Positions 7,583 through 16,454 of a stretch of DNA of 64,000 nt are shown in pieces. The notes beneath the pieces are model-generated. The model was not told where the DNA came from. It was given only the letters and a program-made list of their open reading frames with translations, and did no database searches. The translations under genes were made by a program, and so were the position numbers. Origin of the DNA: Terriglobales bacterium (lineage in GTDB: Bacteria; Acidobacteriota; Terriglobia; Terriglobales; Acidobacteriaceae); the NCBI GenBank assembly GCA_035561515.1, contig DATMXP010000019.1, forward strand, positions 62,001 through 126,000, in the 5' to 3' direction. How positions within the stretch are numbered: position 1 is the stretch's first letter; each line of letters opens with the position of its first letter.

Positions 7583-8425
7583 ATGAAAACGTATCTCAAG
7601 AATTATTGGATCGTGCCCATTTCTTTCGGCCACTACTTTTGTTTGGATTTCTGCTGCCTGCTACTGTTGATGCTCGTAACGCTGTGGCCTGCAAGCGCCC
7701 AGCAACCGAGCACCCCGCCTTATGCAGATGCTGTTCCGCTCAGCGCAGAGCAAGTGGTACACAACCTCGTCCAAATGAATCTTCATCGCGCACAAGCGCT
7801 CGACGGATTCCAGGGGACAAGGATCTATCGGGCTGAGTACCGGGGATTTCCAGGTGATCGAAGCGCCGAGATGATAGTGAATGTCAGCTACGTGTCGCCC
7901 GCAACGAAGGAATTCAAGATTCGCTCTGCAACTGGATCCAAGCTAATCATCGACAAGGTATTCATGAAGTTATTGGAGGCTGAAAAAGAAGCCCTTGATT
8001 CGGAAATGCAGCGACGCTCCGCTCTCACTGAAGATAACTATAGGTTCACTCTGATTGGGCTCGAAGCCGGGCTCTCCGGTTCGACGTACATGCTTCAAGT
8101 AGAGCCTCTCAGAAAGGACAAATACCTTTATCGTGGCCGAATCTGGGTTGATGCCGTGGACTTTGCAGTAGTGCGATTGGAGGCAGTGCCTGCAAGAAAT
8201 CCTTCCTTCTGGACCAGGAGGTCAGAAATCGTGCAGCTTTATAGCAAGTTCGGTGACTTTTGGCTACCCGCTTCCAATCACAGCATCAGCACTATCCGGC
8301 TTGGAGGTCACGCGGACTTGACCATCGGTTACACGGATTATGAAATCACAGGCACCACTAGGGTCAGCAGCTTGCCGATGCACCGATCGTCTTCCCACAT
8401 GGGAGCCGTTCGTGCGCAGGAGTAA
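7583..8425 (+). CDS. Periplasmic LolA-like outer-membrane lipoprotein-sorting family protein
   Basis: From ATG 7583 (GAAGAG upstream) the protein has a long hydrophobic leader ending in PASAQQ. The body follows the pattern of LolA/RseB-like folds: QALDGFQGTRIYRAEYRGFP at the first strands, then FRFTLIG-like strands (YRFTLIGLEAGLSGSTYMLQ), LYRGRIWVDAVDFAVVRLEA and the late strand DFWLPASNHS. Such proteins bind lipids or lipoproteins in the periplasm. Acidobacteria carry many paralogs, so a specific LolA role is not claimed. It follows the small membrane protein closely. Confidence 0.7.
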   Translation: MKTYLKNYWIVPISFGHYFCLDFCCLLLLMLVTLWPASAQQPSTPPYADAVPLSAEQVVHNLVQMNLHRAQALDGFQGTRIYRAEYRGFPGDRSAEMIVNVSYVSPATKEFKIRSATGSKLIIDKVFMKLLEAEKEALDSEMQRRSALTEDNYRFTLIGLEAGLSGSTYMLQVEPLRKDKYLYRGRIWVDAVDFAVVRLEAVPARNPSFWTRRSEIVQLYSKFGDFWLPASNHSISTIRLGGHADLTIGYTDYEITGTTRVSSLPMHRSSSHMGAVRAQE

Positions 8426-8475
8426 TGTCTCTGCGCAGACGAGCAATCGAATCCGCCTGAAAGGAGACTCGGAGC

Positions 8476-8772
8476 ATGGCAGACACAGGTGAAAACCAGC
8501 AGATAATCGGACGTGCAAACGCTAACGCAGCAGAGATGGTTCGCGCGTCACAAAAGTTGGTTGCTAAGAAACGGTCAACTGCAAGAGCGAGCAATGATGT
8601 GTTTAGGGATAAGGCGAAGGGTTCTCGGCGAAAGATGAGAGAGAGCAAACAACAAAGCCCCAGCACGGATCCGAAAGCGTCGAGGACGAGGCTATTTGCG
8701 TCGCTTAGTCATGAAGCACGACGCTCACAAGTGAACTGTGAACGTGCATGCCCCCGCCGTTGTAGTCAATGA
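8476..8772 (+). CDS. Small basic hypothetical protein, 98 aa
   Basis: AAAGGAGA lies at good spacing before the ATG at 8476, 50 bp after the LolA-like gene. The product is highly basic and rich in Ser, Arg and Lys (RRKMRESKQQSPSTDPKASR), probably unstructured. Its last 23 codons overlap the 3' end of the convergent crp gene, so the true end could be less certain. No family is recognised. Confidence 0.5.
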   Translation: MADTGENQQIIGRANANAAEMVRASQKLVAKKRSTARASNDVFRDKAKGSRRKMRESKQQSPSTDPKASRTRLFASLSHEARRSQVNCERACPRRCSQ

Positions 8773-9469
8773 AGCCCAGATCCCTGAACCGATTCAGAAA
8801 GAAACTGACCCTCGATCGGGTCGTCCCGATCATTTCGGCTAGTGTTTCCTGGCTCATCTTCGCGATAATCGGTATCGGTTTGGATTCCTGGCCAAAGTTC
8901 GCAAGTAGCAGGAGGAGGCGGGCAAGCCGTTTTTCGCTGGAATTGAAAAGGTGGTCCACAAGGTCAGCTTCCATGCGAATATTCCGAGAAAGCAGGTAAG
9001 CTAGAAAGCGCTCGGCAAATTCCGGTTCTTTATGGAGCAAGCCTAACATTACCGGCTTCTCCACTCGGATAATGGTGCTGCGCTGGACGGATCTCGCGGT
9101 GGACATGCGAACGGGTTGGCCGGCCAGACACCCCTCGCCAAAGAAGCTGCTTTCTTGGAGGATCGCAACAACGGCTTCCTTACCACGCTTCGATACAACT
9201 GTGAGCTTCACTTTGCCGCTCTGGATGTAGAATACCGAATCCGCTGCATCGCCTTGCGAAAAGACGGTCTCATCACCTTGATACTCCTGACTGGTTTTTC
9301 CAGCCCTGAGCTTTGTCAGGACGAGGCTGGGATCGAATGCAACGCTCCGTTCAGGCAACGCGAAAGCCGCTGGACTGGGCACCATTTCGCGAGTTGCTGC
9401 CGGGTGAACTGCGGTGCGGCTAGCCGAAGACTTCCGGCGCTTGCGAACAGCGCTGTGTCTGGTCGCCAT
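8705..9469 (-). CDS. Crp/Fnr-family transcriptional regulator (copy 2)
   Basis: ATG 9469 follows a GGGAG ribosome-binding site. The 254-residue product has a basic, Ala-rich 40-residue extension, the cyclic-nucleotide-binding fold (VFSQGDAADSVFYIQSGKVK, FFGEGCLA), a dimer helix and a winged HTH (MSQETLAEMIGTTRSRVSFF). The HTH differs from copy 1 by only a few residues, and NSSEKRLAR before it is identical, so the two are paralogs with probably the same DNA target. A perfect TGAGCA-N4-TGCTCA palindrome lies 74 bp upstream of its start, in the divergent gap with the SYLF gene, which suggests autoregulation. Confidence 0.92.
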   Translation of the reverse strand: MATRHSAVRKRRKSSASRTAVHPAATREMVPSPAAFALPERSVAFDPSLVLTKLRAGKTSQEYQGDETVFSQGDAADSVFYIQSGKVKLTVVSKRGKEAVVAILQESSFFGEGCLAGQPVRMSTARSVQRSTIIRVEKPVMLGLLHKEPEFAERFLAYLLSRNIRMEADLVDHLFNSSEKRLARLLLLLANFGQESKPIPIIAKMSQETLAEMIGTTRSRVSFFLNRFRDLGFIDYNGGGMHVHSSLVSVVLHD

Positions 9470-9542
9470 AGAAATCTCCCACGCCAGCGAGCACAAAAAC
9501 TCGCCTAGTACTTAAATTCTAACGCATTGCGAAACTCTTGAT

Positions 9543-9558
9543 TGAGCACTATTGCTCA
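9543..9558. promoter_or_regulatory. Crp/Fnr-type palindrome, site 3
   Basis: TGAGCA-CTAT-TGCTCA is a perfect inverted repeat. It lies between divergent genes, 74 bp before crp copy 2 and 88 bp before the SYLF-domain gene, and matches site 1 exactly in both half-sites. Confidence 0.6.
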
Positions 9559-9645
9559 GAATTATTTCTGTGATCCAACTAAGGTGAGAAATACCCTTGT
9601 GAATGCGCTCGAAAGGTAAGAAGCGCTGCACAGGGGCAGAAAAAG

Positions 9646-10353
9646 GTGCGAGATTTGAAGAAGCTTATGTTGTTAGTTGCATTGCTGAGTATGGCTGGCC
9701 TGAGTTGGGCGGACACAGATCGCGAGTCATCGACTGATCGTCTAGACAAGGCAGGCAAAGTTCTCCAGGAAATTATGGCTGCGCCGGATAGCGGCATCCC
9801 GGAAGAGGTGCTGGAACATGCAAGGTGCATAGCCGTGGTACCGCACATGATTAAGGGTGGTTTTGTGTTTGGCGGGCAGAACGGCAGAGGCGTAGCTACA
9901 TGCCGAACCGCGTCCGGATGGAGCGCACCAGCATTCTTTGCCATCACTGGCGGTAGCTGGGGATTGCAGATCGGTCTCGAGGGTGTGGATCTGGTGATGA
10001 TTATTCAGAATGAAAAAGGGATGCAGCGGTTGTTAGCCAGCAAATTCCAACTGGGAGCAGATGCGTCGGCTGCGGCTGGGCCAGTAGGTCGTCATGCGTC
10101 AGCCGAAACCAACTGGAAGCTGGAAACCGAGATACTGACCTACTCGCGAGCCAAAGGCGCTTTTGCTGGGCTTACCGTGAACGGCGCTTCGATTCGTCGA
10201 GATGACGATTCCATGAAGGCAATTTATGGGCGTCATGTAACGACCAAGTCCGTTTTGCTGGGCAAAGTTGCGGTACCTGCCGTAGCTCAAACGTTCCTCG
10301 ATGCAGTGCGCGGCGCCAAGGCGCAGGCCGTAGCTGAGGCTGGAAAAGACTAG
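9646..10353 (+). CDS. SYLF (Ysc84-type) lipid-binding domain protein, secreted
   Basis: The start appears to be GTG at 9646, giving a signal peptide ending GLSWAD. The rest is a classic SYLF domain: IPEEVLEHARCIAVVPHMIKG, then GGFVFGGQNGRGVATCR, WSAPAFFAITGGSWGLQIG, and LETEILTYSRAKGAFAGLTV. SYLF domains bind phosphoinositides in eukaryotes; bacterial members are exported and of unknown function, often stress-induced. The palindrome at 9543 suggests control by the neighbouring Crp protein. It stands alone on its strand, with a hairpin at 10374-10403. Confidence 0.88.
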   Translation: MRDLKKLMLLVALLSMAGLSWADTDRESSTDRLDKAGKVLQEIMAAPDSGIPEEVLEHARCIAVVPHMIKGGFVFGGQNGRGVATCRTASGWSAPAFFAITGGSWGLQIGLEGVDLVMIIQNEKGMQRLLASKFQLGADASAAAGPVGRHASAETNWKLETEILTYSRAKGAFAGLTVNGASIRRDDDSMKAIYGRHVTTKSVLLGKVAVPAVAQTFLDAVRGAKAQAVAEAGKD

Positions 10354-10373
10354 TTCACTTCGAAATGCGCTAG

Positions 10374-10403
10374 GCACCCGAGGAAATGTCAGGCCTCGGG
10401 TGC
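10374..10403 (+). terminator. Hairpin after the SYLF gene
   Basis: GCACCCGAGG (10374-10383) pairs perfectly with CCTCGGGTGC (10394-10403) around a 10-base loop. There is no strong T-tract. In 10404-10773 I see no convincing gene; a long minus-strand open frame there has no ribosome-binding site or family pattern. Confidence 0.6.
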
Positions 10404-10773
10404 TCACGTTGTGCAGAAGGTAAGCGAATATGCTTTGGACGATCCCAATTCTCCTCTGATCTTACTTGGGTTAGGCCTACATGGGGCGGCTTGATCCACT
10501 ACTGTTTGTCTTTGCGCTTGTAGCCCTAACTTCAACCTGATAACTGGACGCCGCAAGCGACGTAAGGGAGGGCGTAGTTGTTCGCAGCAGGAAGTTCCTC
10601 TGTGTGGACTCACCCTTGTTTCATCGTTCGTTGTAGGTGCGATCAGTCGCGGCAACGAAACAAAACTAGGATCAGCCTTTGTCGGCCTCAAACGATTCCC
10701 TCTCCACCGTAACAACAATTTTTTCACGGCGGCGGGCGCTCCTCGATTGTGACCCCTTAAAGGAAGGCATCAA

Positions 10774-11133
10774 ATGACAACAAGAGAACAAATGACAAGG
10801 GAAGAAACGGAATTTCGCAAAAGCGTCGGATTCACGCATACCCTGCCGCCGAATGTAATAACGGCCCTATTCGCGTGTCCAACATGCAACTGGCCTATAG
10901 TCACCTCGATGTTCACAGAGAAGAGCAAGGGGGTCAGCCTTCATGAAGCGGTTTTTGAGTTGGTGTGCGGAGGATGCAAATGGAGCGGCGCAATGCTGGG
11001 GCGCGACCTTGTAGATAGCATGGTTAACGACTGGACAAGTCACAAGGTCCTCATTTCCCCTATCACAAACACAGGAGAAACGAATGTTGTTACAAGAAAG
11101 AGCATCGCTTGCCAGCCCACTGGCTCGACTTAA
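10774..11133 (+). CDS. Small protein with two CxxC pairs, coupled to the glycosyltransferase
   Basis: ATG 10774 follows AAAGGAAGG. The product carries FACPTCNWPI and VCGGCKWSG, two CxxC pairs about 35 residues apart, likely a zinc ribbon. No family is recognised. The last 50 bases overlap the start of the GT4 gene in another frame, so translation is probably coupled. It may be a regulator or assembly factor of the glycan cassette. Confidence 0.65.
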   Translation: MTTREQMTREETEFRKSVGFTHTLPPNVITALFACPTCNWPIVTSMFTEKSKGVSLHEAVFELVCGGCKWSGAMLGRDLVDSMVNDWTSHKVLISPITNTGETNVVTRKSIACQPTGST

Positions 11134-13516
11134 GGTACTCAAGCCACGGTTAGAAAAAAACTTGGCAACGTCCTTAGGTTTGAGATCCAGTGCTCCGCTT
11201 CCAAGCCGAATAGCGGTGATCGGAAACTACCTCCCGCGACAGTGTGGAATTGCGACCTTCACCACGGACCTGTGCGACGCCATCGGTGCGGAATACGACA
11301 CAACCCACCTTCTGGCAGTTCCGGTCACCGATCCGGAGTCGCGATACAGCTATCCCGCACGCGTCCGATTCGAGTTGATGGAAGGCGACCCTTCCTCCTA
11401 TGAAGATGCCGCAGATTTTCTTAACTTCAGTAATGTTGATCTTGTCTCTCTTCAGCATGAGTACGGAATTTTCGGAGGTCCCGCGGGCAACCACATCTTG
11501 CGATTACTGCGGCGTCTGAAGATGCCGGTGGTTACGACGTTGCATACGGTTCTCCGCGAGCCAGATCCCAATCAACGTGCCGTCATGGACGAGATCGCGG
11601 CGCTGTCAGACCGGCTTATTGTCATGAGTGAACGCTCCTCGAGATTCCTGCGGGATGTGTTCGGTATCCCAGAGGAAAAGATCGACCTCATTCCTCACGG
11701 TGTTCCCGACCTTCCCTTCGGCGATCCGAATTACTACAAGGACTCCTCCGGAACCGAAGGCAAGGCAGTATTACTTACGTTCGGACTGCTATCGCCCAAC
11801 AAGGGAATTGAAAAAGTCATTGAAGCGCTTCCACACATCGTTGCCCAACATCCAGAAGTCGTCTATGTGATCGCAGGTGCCACACATCCGCATATCCGGC
11901 GCCGCGAAGGCGACCAGTATCGGCTTCAGATGCAAGCCCTGGCGAGGAAGCTTGGCGTCGAACGCCATGTGATATTTCACAACCGGTTCGTGACTCCGGA
12001 CGAAATGGCCCAGTTCGTCGGCTCGGCGGACATTTACGTTACTCCTTATCGATACGAGGCCCAAGCCGTGTCCGGTACGTTGGCATATGCGCTAGGTGCC
12101 GGCAAGGCGATCATTTCGACTCCTTACTGGTATGCGACCGAACTTCTGGATGGCAACCGCGGGGTCCTGGTCCCGTTCGGAGATTCAAACGCGATCGCAA
12201 ATGCAGCGGTTCAACTTTTGGACAATGAAGCTTCTCGTCACGCTATGCGCAAACGCGCTTACCTGTACGCACGAGATATGGTCTGGAACAAGGTCGCGCA
12301 TTCCTACATGAACACGTTTGTCCGCGCTCGCTCTGACCGTATGCAGACGCCTCGTATCGCGTTCTCAGATCTGAACGCCAAAAGGACGCTGGATAGGTTG
12401 CCGTCTATAAAGTTGGACCAACTAAATCGAATGACTGACCACACCGGGCTCTTGCAGCACGCAGTATTTTCAGTGCCGAATTACCGGGAAGGCTACGCTA
12501 CCGACGACAATGCTCGCGCGCTGATTGTGGCTGTTCTGACGGAACAGCTTGGAATCACTGCCACTTCTGAGTCTGCCAAGTTGGCATCGTGCTATTTGGC
12601 ATTTCTATGGCACGCGTTCAATCCGGCGACAGGCCGGTTCAGGAATTTTCTCAATTACGAGCGTAAATGGCTCGAAGCCGAAGGATCGGAGGACAGCCAC
12701 GGCCGCGCATTGTGGGGATTAGGAATCGTTTTGGGACGGTCGAAATCTCCAGGCTTAAGAGGCACAGCAGGCCGGCTCTTTGAGTCTGCTGTGCCCGCGA
12801 TTCGCAGCTTCAGCAGTCCCCGCGCGTGGGCCTTCTCCGCATTGGGCCTGCAGGAATACCTTGACTGCTTTCCTGGGGACAGAGCGGCTCTTCAGACAAG
12901 AGACGAGATGGCACATCGATTACTCGGTCTTTATGCTTCCACCCACTCACCTGGGTGGAATTGGTTTGAAGATGTGCTCGCATATTCGAACGCGCGATTG
13001 CCACAAGCGTTAATAGCCTGCGCGTCGCGCGCATCAGACAAAGTGATGCTTGCATCGGGTCTCGAATCGCTGGATTGGTTTGTCTCCATGCAACACTGCG
13101 AAACGAAGGGACACTTCGTGCCTATTGGGTCACAAGGCTTTTACCGCAAGGGCGCAGAGAGAGCCCGCTTCGATCAGCAACCCATCGAGGCAGGAGCTGT
13201 CGTCTCTGCCTGTCTGCAGGCTTTTCGAGCCACTGGAGATGACCGCTGGCTGAAAGAGGCGTGGTCAGCGTTCAACTGGTTCCTTGGAGATAACGATCTG
13301 CAGATCGTCCTTTACGATTCCAGCACTGGCGGATGCCGAGATGGGTTGCATCCCGACCGCGCCAATGAGAATCAGGGCGCGGAGTCAACTCTTTCATTCC
13401 TGATGGCCCTGTTGGAGATGCGTCTTCTGGAAGACGCTGACATTCCAAAAGCCAAGCATGAAGTGCGAGCCGGCTCGGTTGGTTTTAAGAGCCCCATCTT
13501 GACGGAGGTTCAATGA
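11084..13516 (+). CDS. GT4-family glycosyltransferase fused to a helical C-terminal domain
   Basis: ATG 11084 follows AGGAGA. Residues about 40-410 are a GT-B glycosyltransferase: IAVIGNYLPRQCGIATFT at the acceptor loop, LVSLQHEYGIFGG, LLTFGLLSPNKGIEKVIEAL at the start of the donor domain, and ADIYVTPYRYEAQAVSGTLA for the donor-site ExxxxxG-type motif. Residues about 430-790 form an all-helical region (REGYATDDNARALIVAV, EDSHGRALWGLG) like the alpha/alpha toroids of glycoside-processing enzymes. This GT4 plus toroid layout next to GH130 is known from beta-mannoside or mannosyl-transfer loci. Substrate is inferred, not shown. It overlaps GH130 by 4 bp. Confidence 0.88.
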   Translation: MLLQERASLASPLARLKVLKPRLEKNLATSLGLRSSAPLPSRIAVIGNYLPRQCGIATFTTDLCDAIGAEYDTTHLLAVPVTDPESRYSYPARVRFELMEGDPSSYEDAADFLNFSNVDLVSLQHEYGIFGGPAGNHILRLLRRLKMPVVTTLHTVLREPDPNQRAVMDEIAALSDRLIVMSERSSRFLRDVFGIPEEKIDLIPHGVPDLPFGDPNYYKDSSGTEGKAVLLTFGLLSPNKGIEKVIEALPHIVAQHPEVVYVIAGATHPHIRRREGDQYRLQMQALARKLGVERHVIFHNRFVTPDEMAQFVGSADIYVTPYRYEAQAVSGTLAYALGAGKAIISTPYWYATELLDGNRGVLVPFGDSNAIANAAVQLLDNEASRHAMRKRAYLYARDMVWNKVAHSYMNTFVRARSDRMQTPRIAFSDLNAKRTLDRLPSIKLDQLNRMTDHTGLLQHAVFSVPNYREGYATDDNARALIVAVLTEQLGITATSESAKLASCYLAFLWHAFNPATGRFRNFLNYERKWLEAEGSEDSHGRALWGLGIVLGRSKSPGLRGTAGRLFESAVPAIRSFSSPRAWAFSALGLQEYLDCFPGDRAALQTRDEMAHRLLGLYASTHSPGWNWFEDVLAYSNARLPQALIACASRASDKVMLASGLESLDWFVSMQHCETKGHFVPIGSQGFYRKGAERARFDQQPIEAGAVVSACLQAFRATGDDRWLKEAWSAFNWFLGDNDLQIVLYDSSTGGCRDGLHPDRANENQGAESTLSFLMALLEMRLLEDADIPKAKHEVRAGSVGFKSPILTEVQ

Positions 13517-14496
13517 GCGTGGGTAAGAAACATGATGAGCCCTTGCTTCATCGCCATCCTTCTAACCCGATTTTGACGGGCAGAGACTGGCCATATCCAA
13601 TTAATAGTGTCTTTAATGCAGGCGCAACGCTTCTTGAGGATGGATCGACCTTGTTGCTCTGCCGCGTTGAAGATCGGAGAGGACTGTCACATCTTTGCGC
13701 TGCGCGCTCTGCAAATGGAGTGGACGGCTGGCTAATCGATAGCAAGCCGACCTTAATGCCCAGCCCAGCGGACTATCCGGAGGAAATCTGGGGCATCGAG
13801 GATCCTCGCATCACCTTCGTGCCTGAGTTGAAGCACTTTGTGGTTACCTACACCTCGTATTCTCGAGGTGGTCCCGGAGTCTCTCTGGCTCTCACCAAAG
13901 ACTTCCGTAGTTTCGAGCGATACGGCGTCATTATGCCGCCGGAAGATAAGGACACAGCGCTACTACCCCGGAGAATCGATGGCTATTGGGCACTTATTCA
14001 TCGACCGATGACAACGCTCGGCTCTCACATGTGGATTTCCTATTCTCCGGACCTGCGACATTGGGGCAGACACAGGCTGATGCTGGAAGCACGTCGTGGT
14101 GCCTGGTGGGACGCAAACAAAATTGGTTTATCACCGCCTCCAATCGAGACTTCCAGAGGGTGGCTCGTGCTGTACCACGGAGTGCGGCATACGCCTTCGG
14201 GGTGCCTGTATCGATTAGGCTTGGCTCTCTTTGATCTCGAGAAGCCGGACAAATGTTTGCTCCGAGGAGACTCGTGGATCTTTGGGCCCGAAGCTGAATA
14301 CGAGCGGCACGGCGACGTCAATGATGTCGTCTTTCCCTGTGGATACACGATGAACGCCGACGGTGACACGATCAATCTTTACTACGGAGCTGCTGACTGT
14401 TCGATCGCCTTGGCTCGGGCCAGTGTGCGGTCCTTGCTGGCTTGGTTGGACTCAAACGCAAGCTGCGAGCGGCGTCAACGTGCGCAGTATCAATGA
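13513..14496 (+). CDS. GH130-family glycoside phosphorylase/hydrolase
   Basis: The start ATGA overlaps the stop of the glycosyltransferase by 4 bp. The 327-residue product is a five-bladed propeller of the GH130 family: NAGATLLEDGSTLLLCRVED, EIWGIEDPRITFV with the catalytic Asp in EDPR, RRGAWWDANKIGLSPPPI, and GWLVLYHGVRH. GH130 enzymes act on beta-1,4- or beta-1,2-mannosides, mostly by phosphorolysis. Pairing with a GT4 enzyme suggests a make-and-recycle unit for a mannose-containing oligosaccharide. No signal peptide, so cytoplasmic. Confidence 0.9.
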   Translation: MSVGKKHDEPLLHRHPSNPILTGRDWPYPINSVFNAGATLLEDGSTLLLCRVEDRRGLSHLCAARSANGVDGWLIDSKPTLMPSPADYPEEIWGIEDPRITFVPELKHFVVTYTSYSRGGPGVSLALTKDFRSFERYGVIMPPEDKDTALLPRRIDGYWALIHRPMTTLGSHMWISYSPDLRHWGRHRLMLEARRGAWWDANKIGLSPPPIETSRGWLVLYHGVRHTPSGCLYRLGLALFDLEKPDKCLLRGDSWIFGPEAEYERHGDVNDVVFPCGYTMNADGDTINLYYGAADCSIALARASVRSLLAWLDSNASCERRQRAQYQ

Positions 14497-14672
14497 AATT
14501 CCTGCGTTCGATTTTTCAAATCTTGTATGGGTGCCATCACAAGCACCTGAGCCGCGTGTTCACGATTAAGAAACGGACTTATCGCGTCTGTCTTGAATGT
14601 GGAAAGGAGTTTGATATCGTCGAAGCTGATGTGATCCATCCAACGGTGCTACCGTTGCCGGTCCGTCGCTAA
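14493..14672 (+). CDS. Tiny zinc-ribbon-like protein coupled to GH130
   Basis: Its ATG overlaps the GH130 stop in an ATGA. The 59-residue product has LYGCHHKHLSRVF then YRVCLECGKEFDI, so Cys/His ligands could bind one zinc. It has no membrane segment. A similar protein class, often fused or adjacent to glycan loci, is unknown to me. The tight overlap argues that it is real and functionally tied to the cassette. Confidence 0.6.
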   Translation: MKFLRSIFQILYGCHHKHLSRVFTIKKRTYRVCLECGKEFDIVEADVIHPTVLPLPVRR

Positions 14673-14981
14673 TCAGCGACAGACATGCGACAGCCTGCAT
14701 TCCCGCGCGCCACATCGCCATCCTTCGATTCGGCCGTCCCCCATTCGACATACCGATAATGAGCTACGGCAGGCATTAACTTCTGCTTCAGGCGACTCAT
14801 GGCAGATAGGTCGATGAACTTGAATGGACTCTGCATCATTAGTCGATGGCGCGCTCGAGCCAGATTCTTGCTTCCGAGATTATTGTTCAAAGTGTGCAGG
14901 TTTAAACAGTCGCGCCCTATGCGTAAATCGTCGCATTCTAGACCGGTGCATAGAGCGCTGCTGTACCAGAGGCACCGCCTA

Positions 14982-14997
14982 TGAGCGGGATTGCTCA
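14982..14997. promoter_or_regulatory. Crp/Fnr-type palindrome, site 4 (one mismatch)
   Basis: TGAGCG-GGAT-TGCTCA differs from sites 1 and 3 at one half-site base. It lies 92 bp before the secreted protein at 15089. The remaining 14673-15088 gap shows no convincing gene. Confidence 0.45.
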
Positions 14998-15088
14998 GTC
15001 GGCGTGATCGACAACTGTTAACGTCAAGTATGCGGAGTATTCATTGCCCGAGTGCTGGTTTCCGGGCGCAAAATGAGCTCCTGAGGAA

Positions 15089-15787
15089 ATGAGAATGACC
15101 AAACCTTTCACGTGGACATTGATGGCCCTCGGGACGCTGCTCTTTGCGTCATCGATGGGCGCACAAGACTTGTCGATTTACCGAGGCTTTCGATTCGGAT
15201 CAGACCTCCCGTCAATCGCGATGCAGACGCAACTGAACCCATCGGACGCAAAGATCATTCACCGCCGGCCGGTCTTAATCCAAGAGTTTGAGTGGCGCCC
15301 TGGACGCACTCTTGGCTTTTCGTCGGTTCCACCGGATTCGGCGAAGGAACTTCTTTTCAGCTTCTATAACGGCGAGCTCTTCCAGATTGTCGTACGTTAT
15401 GATCGCCGCCAAACGGAGGGGCTAACGGACGCCGATGTAATTGAGGCTATATCGGTGACGTATGGACTTGCGGTAAAGCCTGTCAGCAAAGCCATCACCT
15501 TTTCTACTTCTCAGGTTTATAACGACAGCGAGAAGGTCATCGCCTGCTGGGAGGACGAGCAGTACTCGTTCAATCTTTACCGGTCCTCGTACGAACCGAC
15601 GTTTGGAATGATCGCGTTTTCGAAGAGGTTGGACATTCTGGCCCGGGCTGCCGTTGCGACAGCGATTCGACTAGACGAACAGGAAGCCCCTCAACGTGAA
15701 CTCGCACGTCAGAATGCTGAAGCCAAGGAGAGCCGCCTGGCTGGGGAAAAGGCCAGGTTGTTAAACAAACCAGCCTTCCGCCCATAA
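15089..15787 (+). CDS. Secreted hypothetical protein, 232 aa
   Basis: GAGG precedes the ATG at 15089; ATG 15095 is equally possible. A signal peptide (LMALGTLLFASSMGAQ) is followed by a globular part with IYRGFRFGSDLPSIAMQ and LLFSFYNGELFQIVVRYD, patterns often seen in Acidobacterial periplasmic proteins of unknown function. The last 40 residues are a charged helix rich in Ala, Arg and Glu. Palindrome site 4 lies upstream. A small gene with a strong ribosome-binding site begins 18 bp after its stop. Confidence 0.7.
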   Translation: MRMTKPFTWTLMALGTLLFASSMGAQDLSIYRGFRFGSDLPSIAMQTQLNPSDAKIIHRRPVLIQEFEWRPGRTLGFSSVPPDSAKELLFSFYNGELFQIVVRYDRRQTEGLTDADVIEAISVTYGLAVKPVSKAITFSTSQVYNDSEKVIACWEDEQYSFNLYRSSYEPTFGMIAFSKRLDILARAAVATAIRLDEQEAPQRELARQNAEAKESRLAGEKARLLNKPAFRP

Positions 15788-15805
15788 AGCCAGGAGGAGG
15801 CGTCA

Positions 15806-16054
15806 ATGGACATTCTGGACTCTACACACGATCGCAGTGAGCAACCCGTAATGGCGTCGGGAGTTCTAGCCGTCGCTGCTACTTTTTTCATTGACTTCAC
15901 CCATGCGCAATACATTGGCAAGAACGGCCGGGTTCATATCGAATCATGCTGTAATCACTGCAATTTCAGAGTCGCTGAGAAGACTTCCAATGACTTCGAC
16001 GGTGAAGAGCAGTCACATGCCACATATTGCGAAGGGCACGGAGCAGAATCCTGA
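15806..16054 (+). CDS. Small hypothetical protein with CCNHC motif
   Basis: A very strong AGGAGGAGG precedes ATG 15806, and the gene begins just after the preceding one ends, so both are probably in one operon. The 82-residue product has one hydrophobic stretch (VMASGVLAVAATFFIDFTHA) and then ESCCNHCNF, a possible metal site. No family is recognised. Confidence 0.5.
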   Translation: MDILDSTHDRSEQPVMASGVLAVAATFFIDFTHAQYIGKNGRVHIESCCNHCNFRVAEKTSNDFDGEEQSHATYCEGHGAES

Positions 16055-16268
16055 AATGATCGTAGCGCCACGTAGTGCCACGGACTATTCACTCTTGCTC
16101 ACATCACAACAAGGCCTGGCGTCGATGGACGACAGATTGATTCCATGCCAACTCTCCTGGGCATCAAGGATTCTCGAATAACCTTAGTACCGGATTTGCA
16201 GCATTGGACGGCGGCAAGTGAGCGACTGAGTTTTTGTAGTTACGCCCACGCCGGAAAAGGCGAAACGT

Positions 16269-16439
16269 ATGGCAGTGGAGCGCGGAAAACCAATATTTGA
16301 TCGGAAGAAGGGCACCGTGCAGCGAGATGAACTGAAGTCAAGGCTCGCGGGGAGTAAGTGGAAGTTGGCCGTTCTCTCCGCTCAAAGGAAGAGGTCTGCC
16401 ATCGACGTTGATGCCGACACCGCTGAACTCAATGAATGA
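16269..16439 (+). CDS. Possible small basic protein, 56 aa
   Basis: An ATG-started frame encodes MAVERGKPIFDRKKGTVQRD and a similar basic remainder. There is no clear ribosome-binding site. It abuts the IS481 remnant and may be the start of a gene cut by that insertion. Between 16055 and 16268 I see nothing supportable. Confidence 0.25.
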   Translation: MAVERGKPIFDRKKGTVQRDELKSRLAGSKWKLAVLSAQRKRSAIDVDADTAELNE

Positions 16440-16454
16440 CACCAAACATATGCC

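Noticed and set aside
10404..10727. 107-codon minus-strand frame after the SYLF gene
   Set aside because: No ribosome-binding site and no family pattern; very basic composition typical of chance frames in GC-rich DNA.
14669..14890. 73-codon minus-strand frame after the zinc-ribbon gene
   Set aside because: No ribosome-binding site, no recognisable domain, and convergent with no spacing logic.
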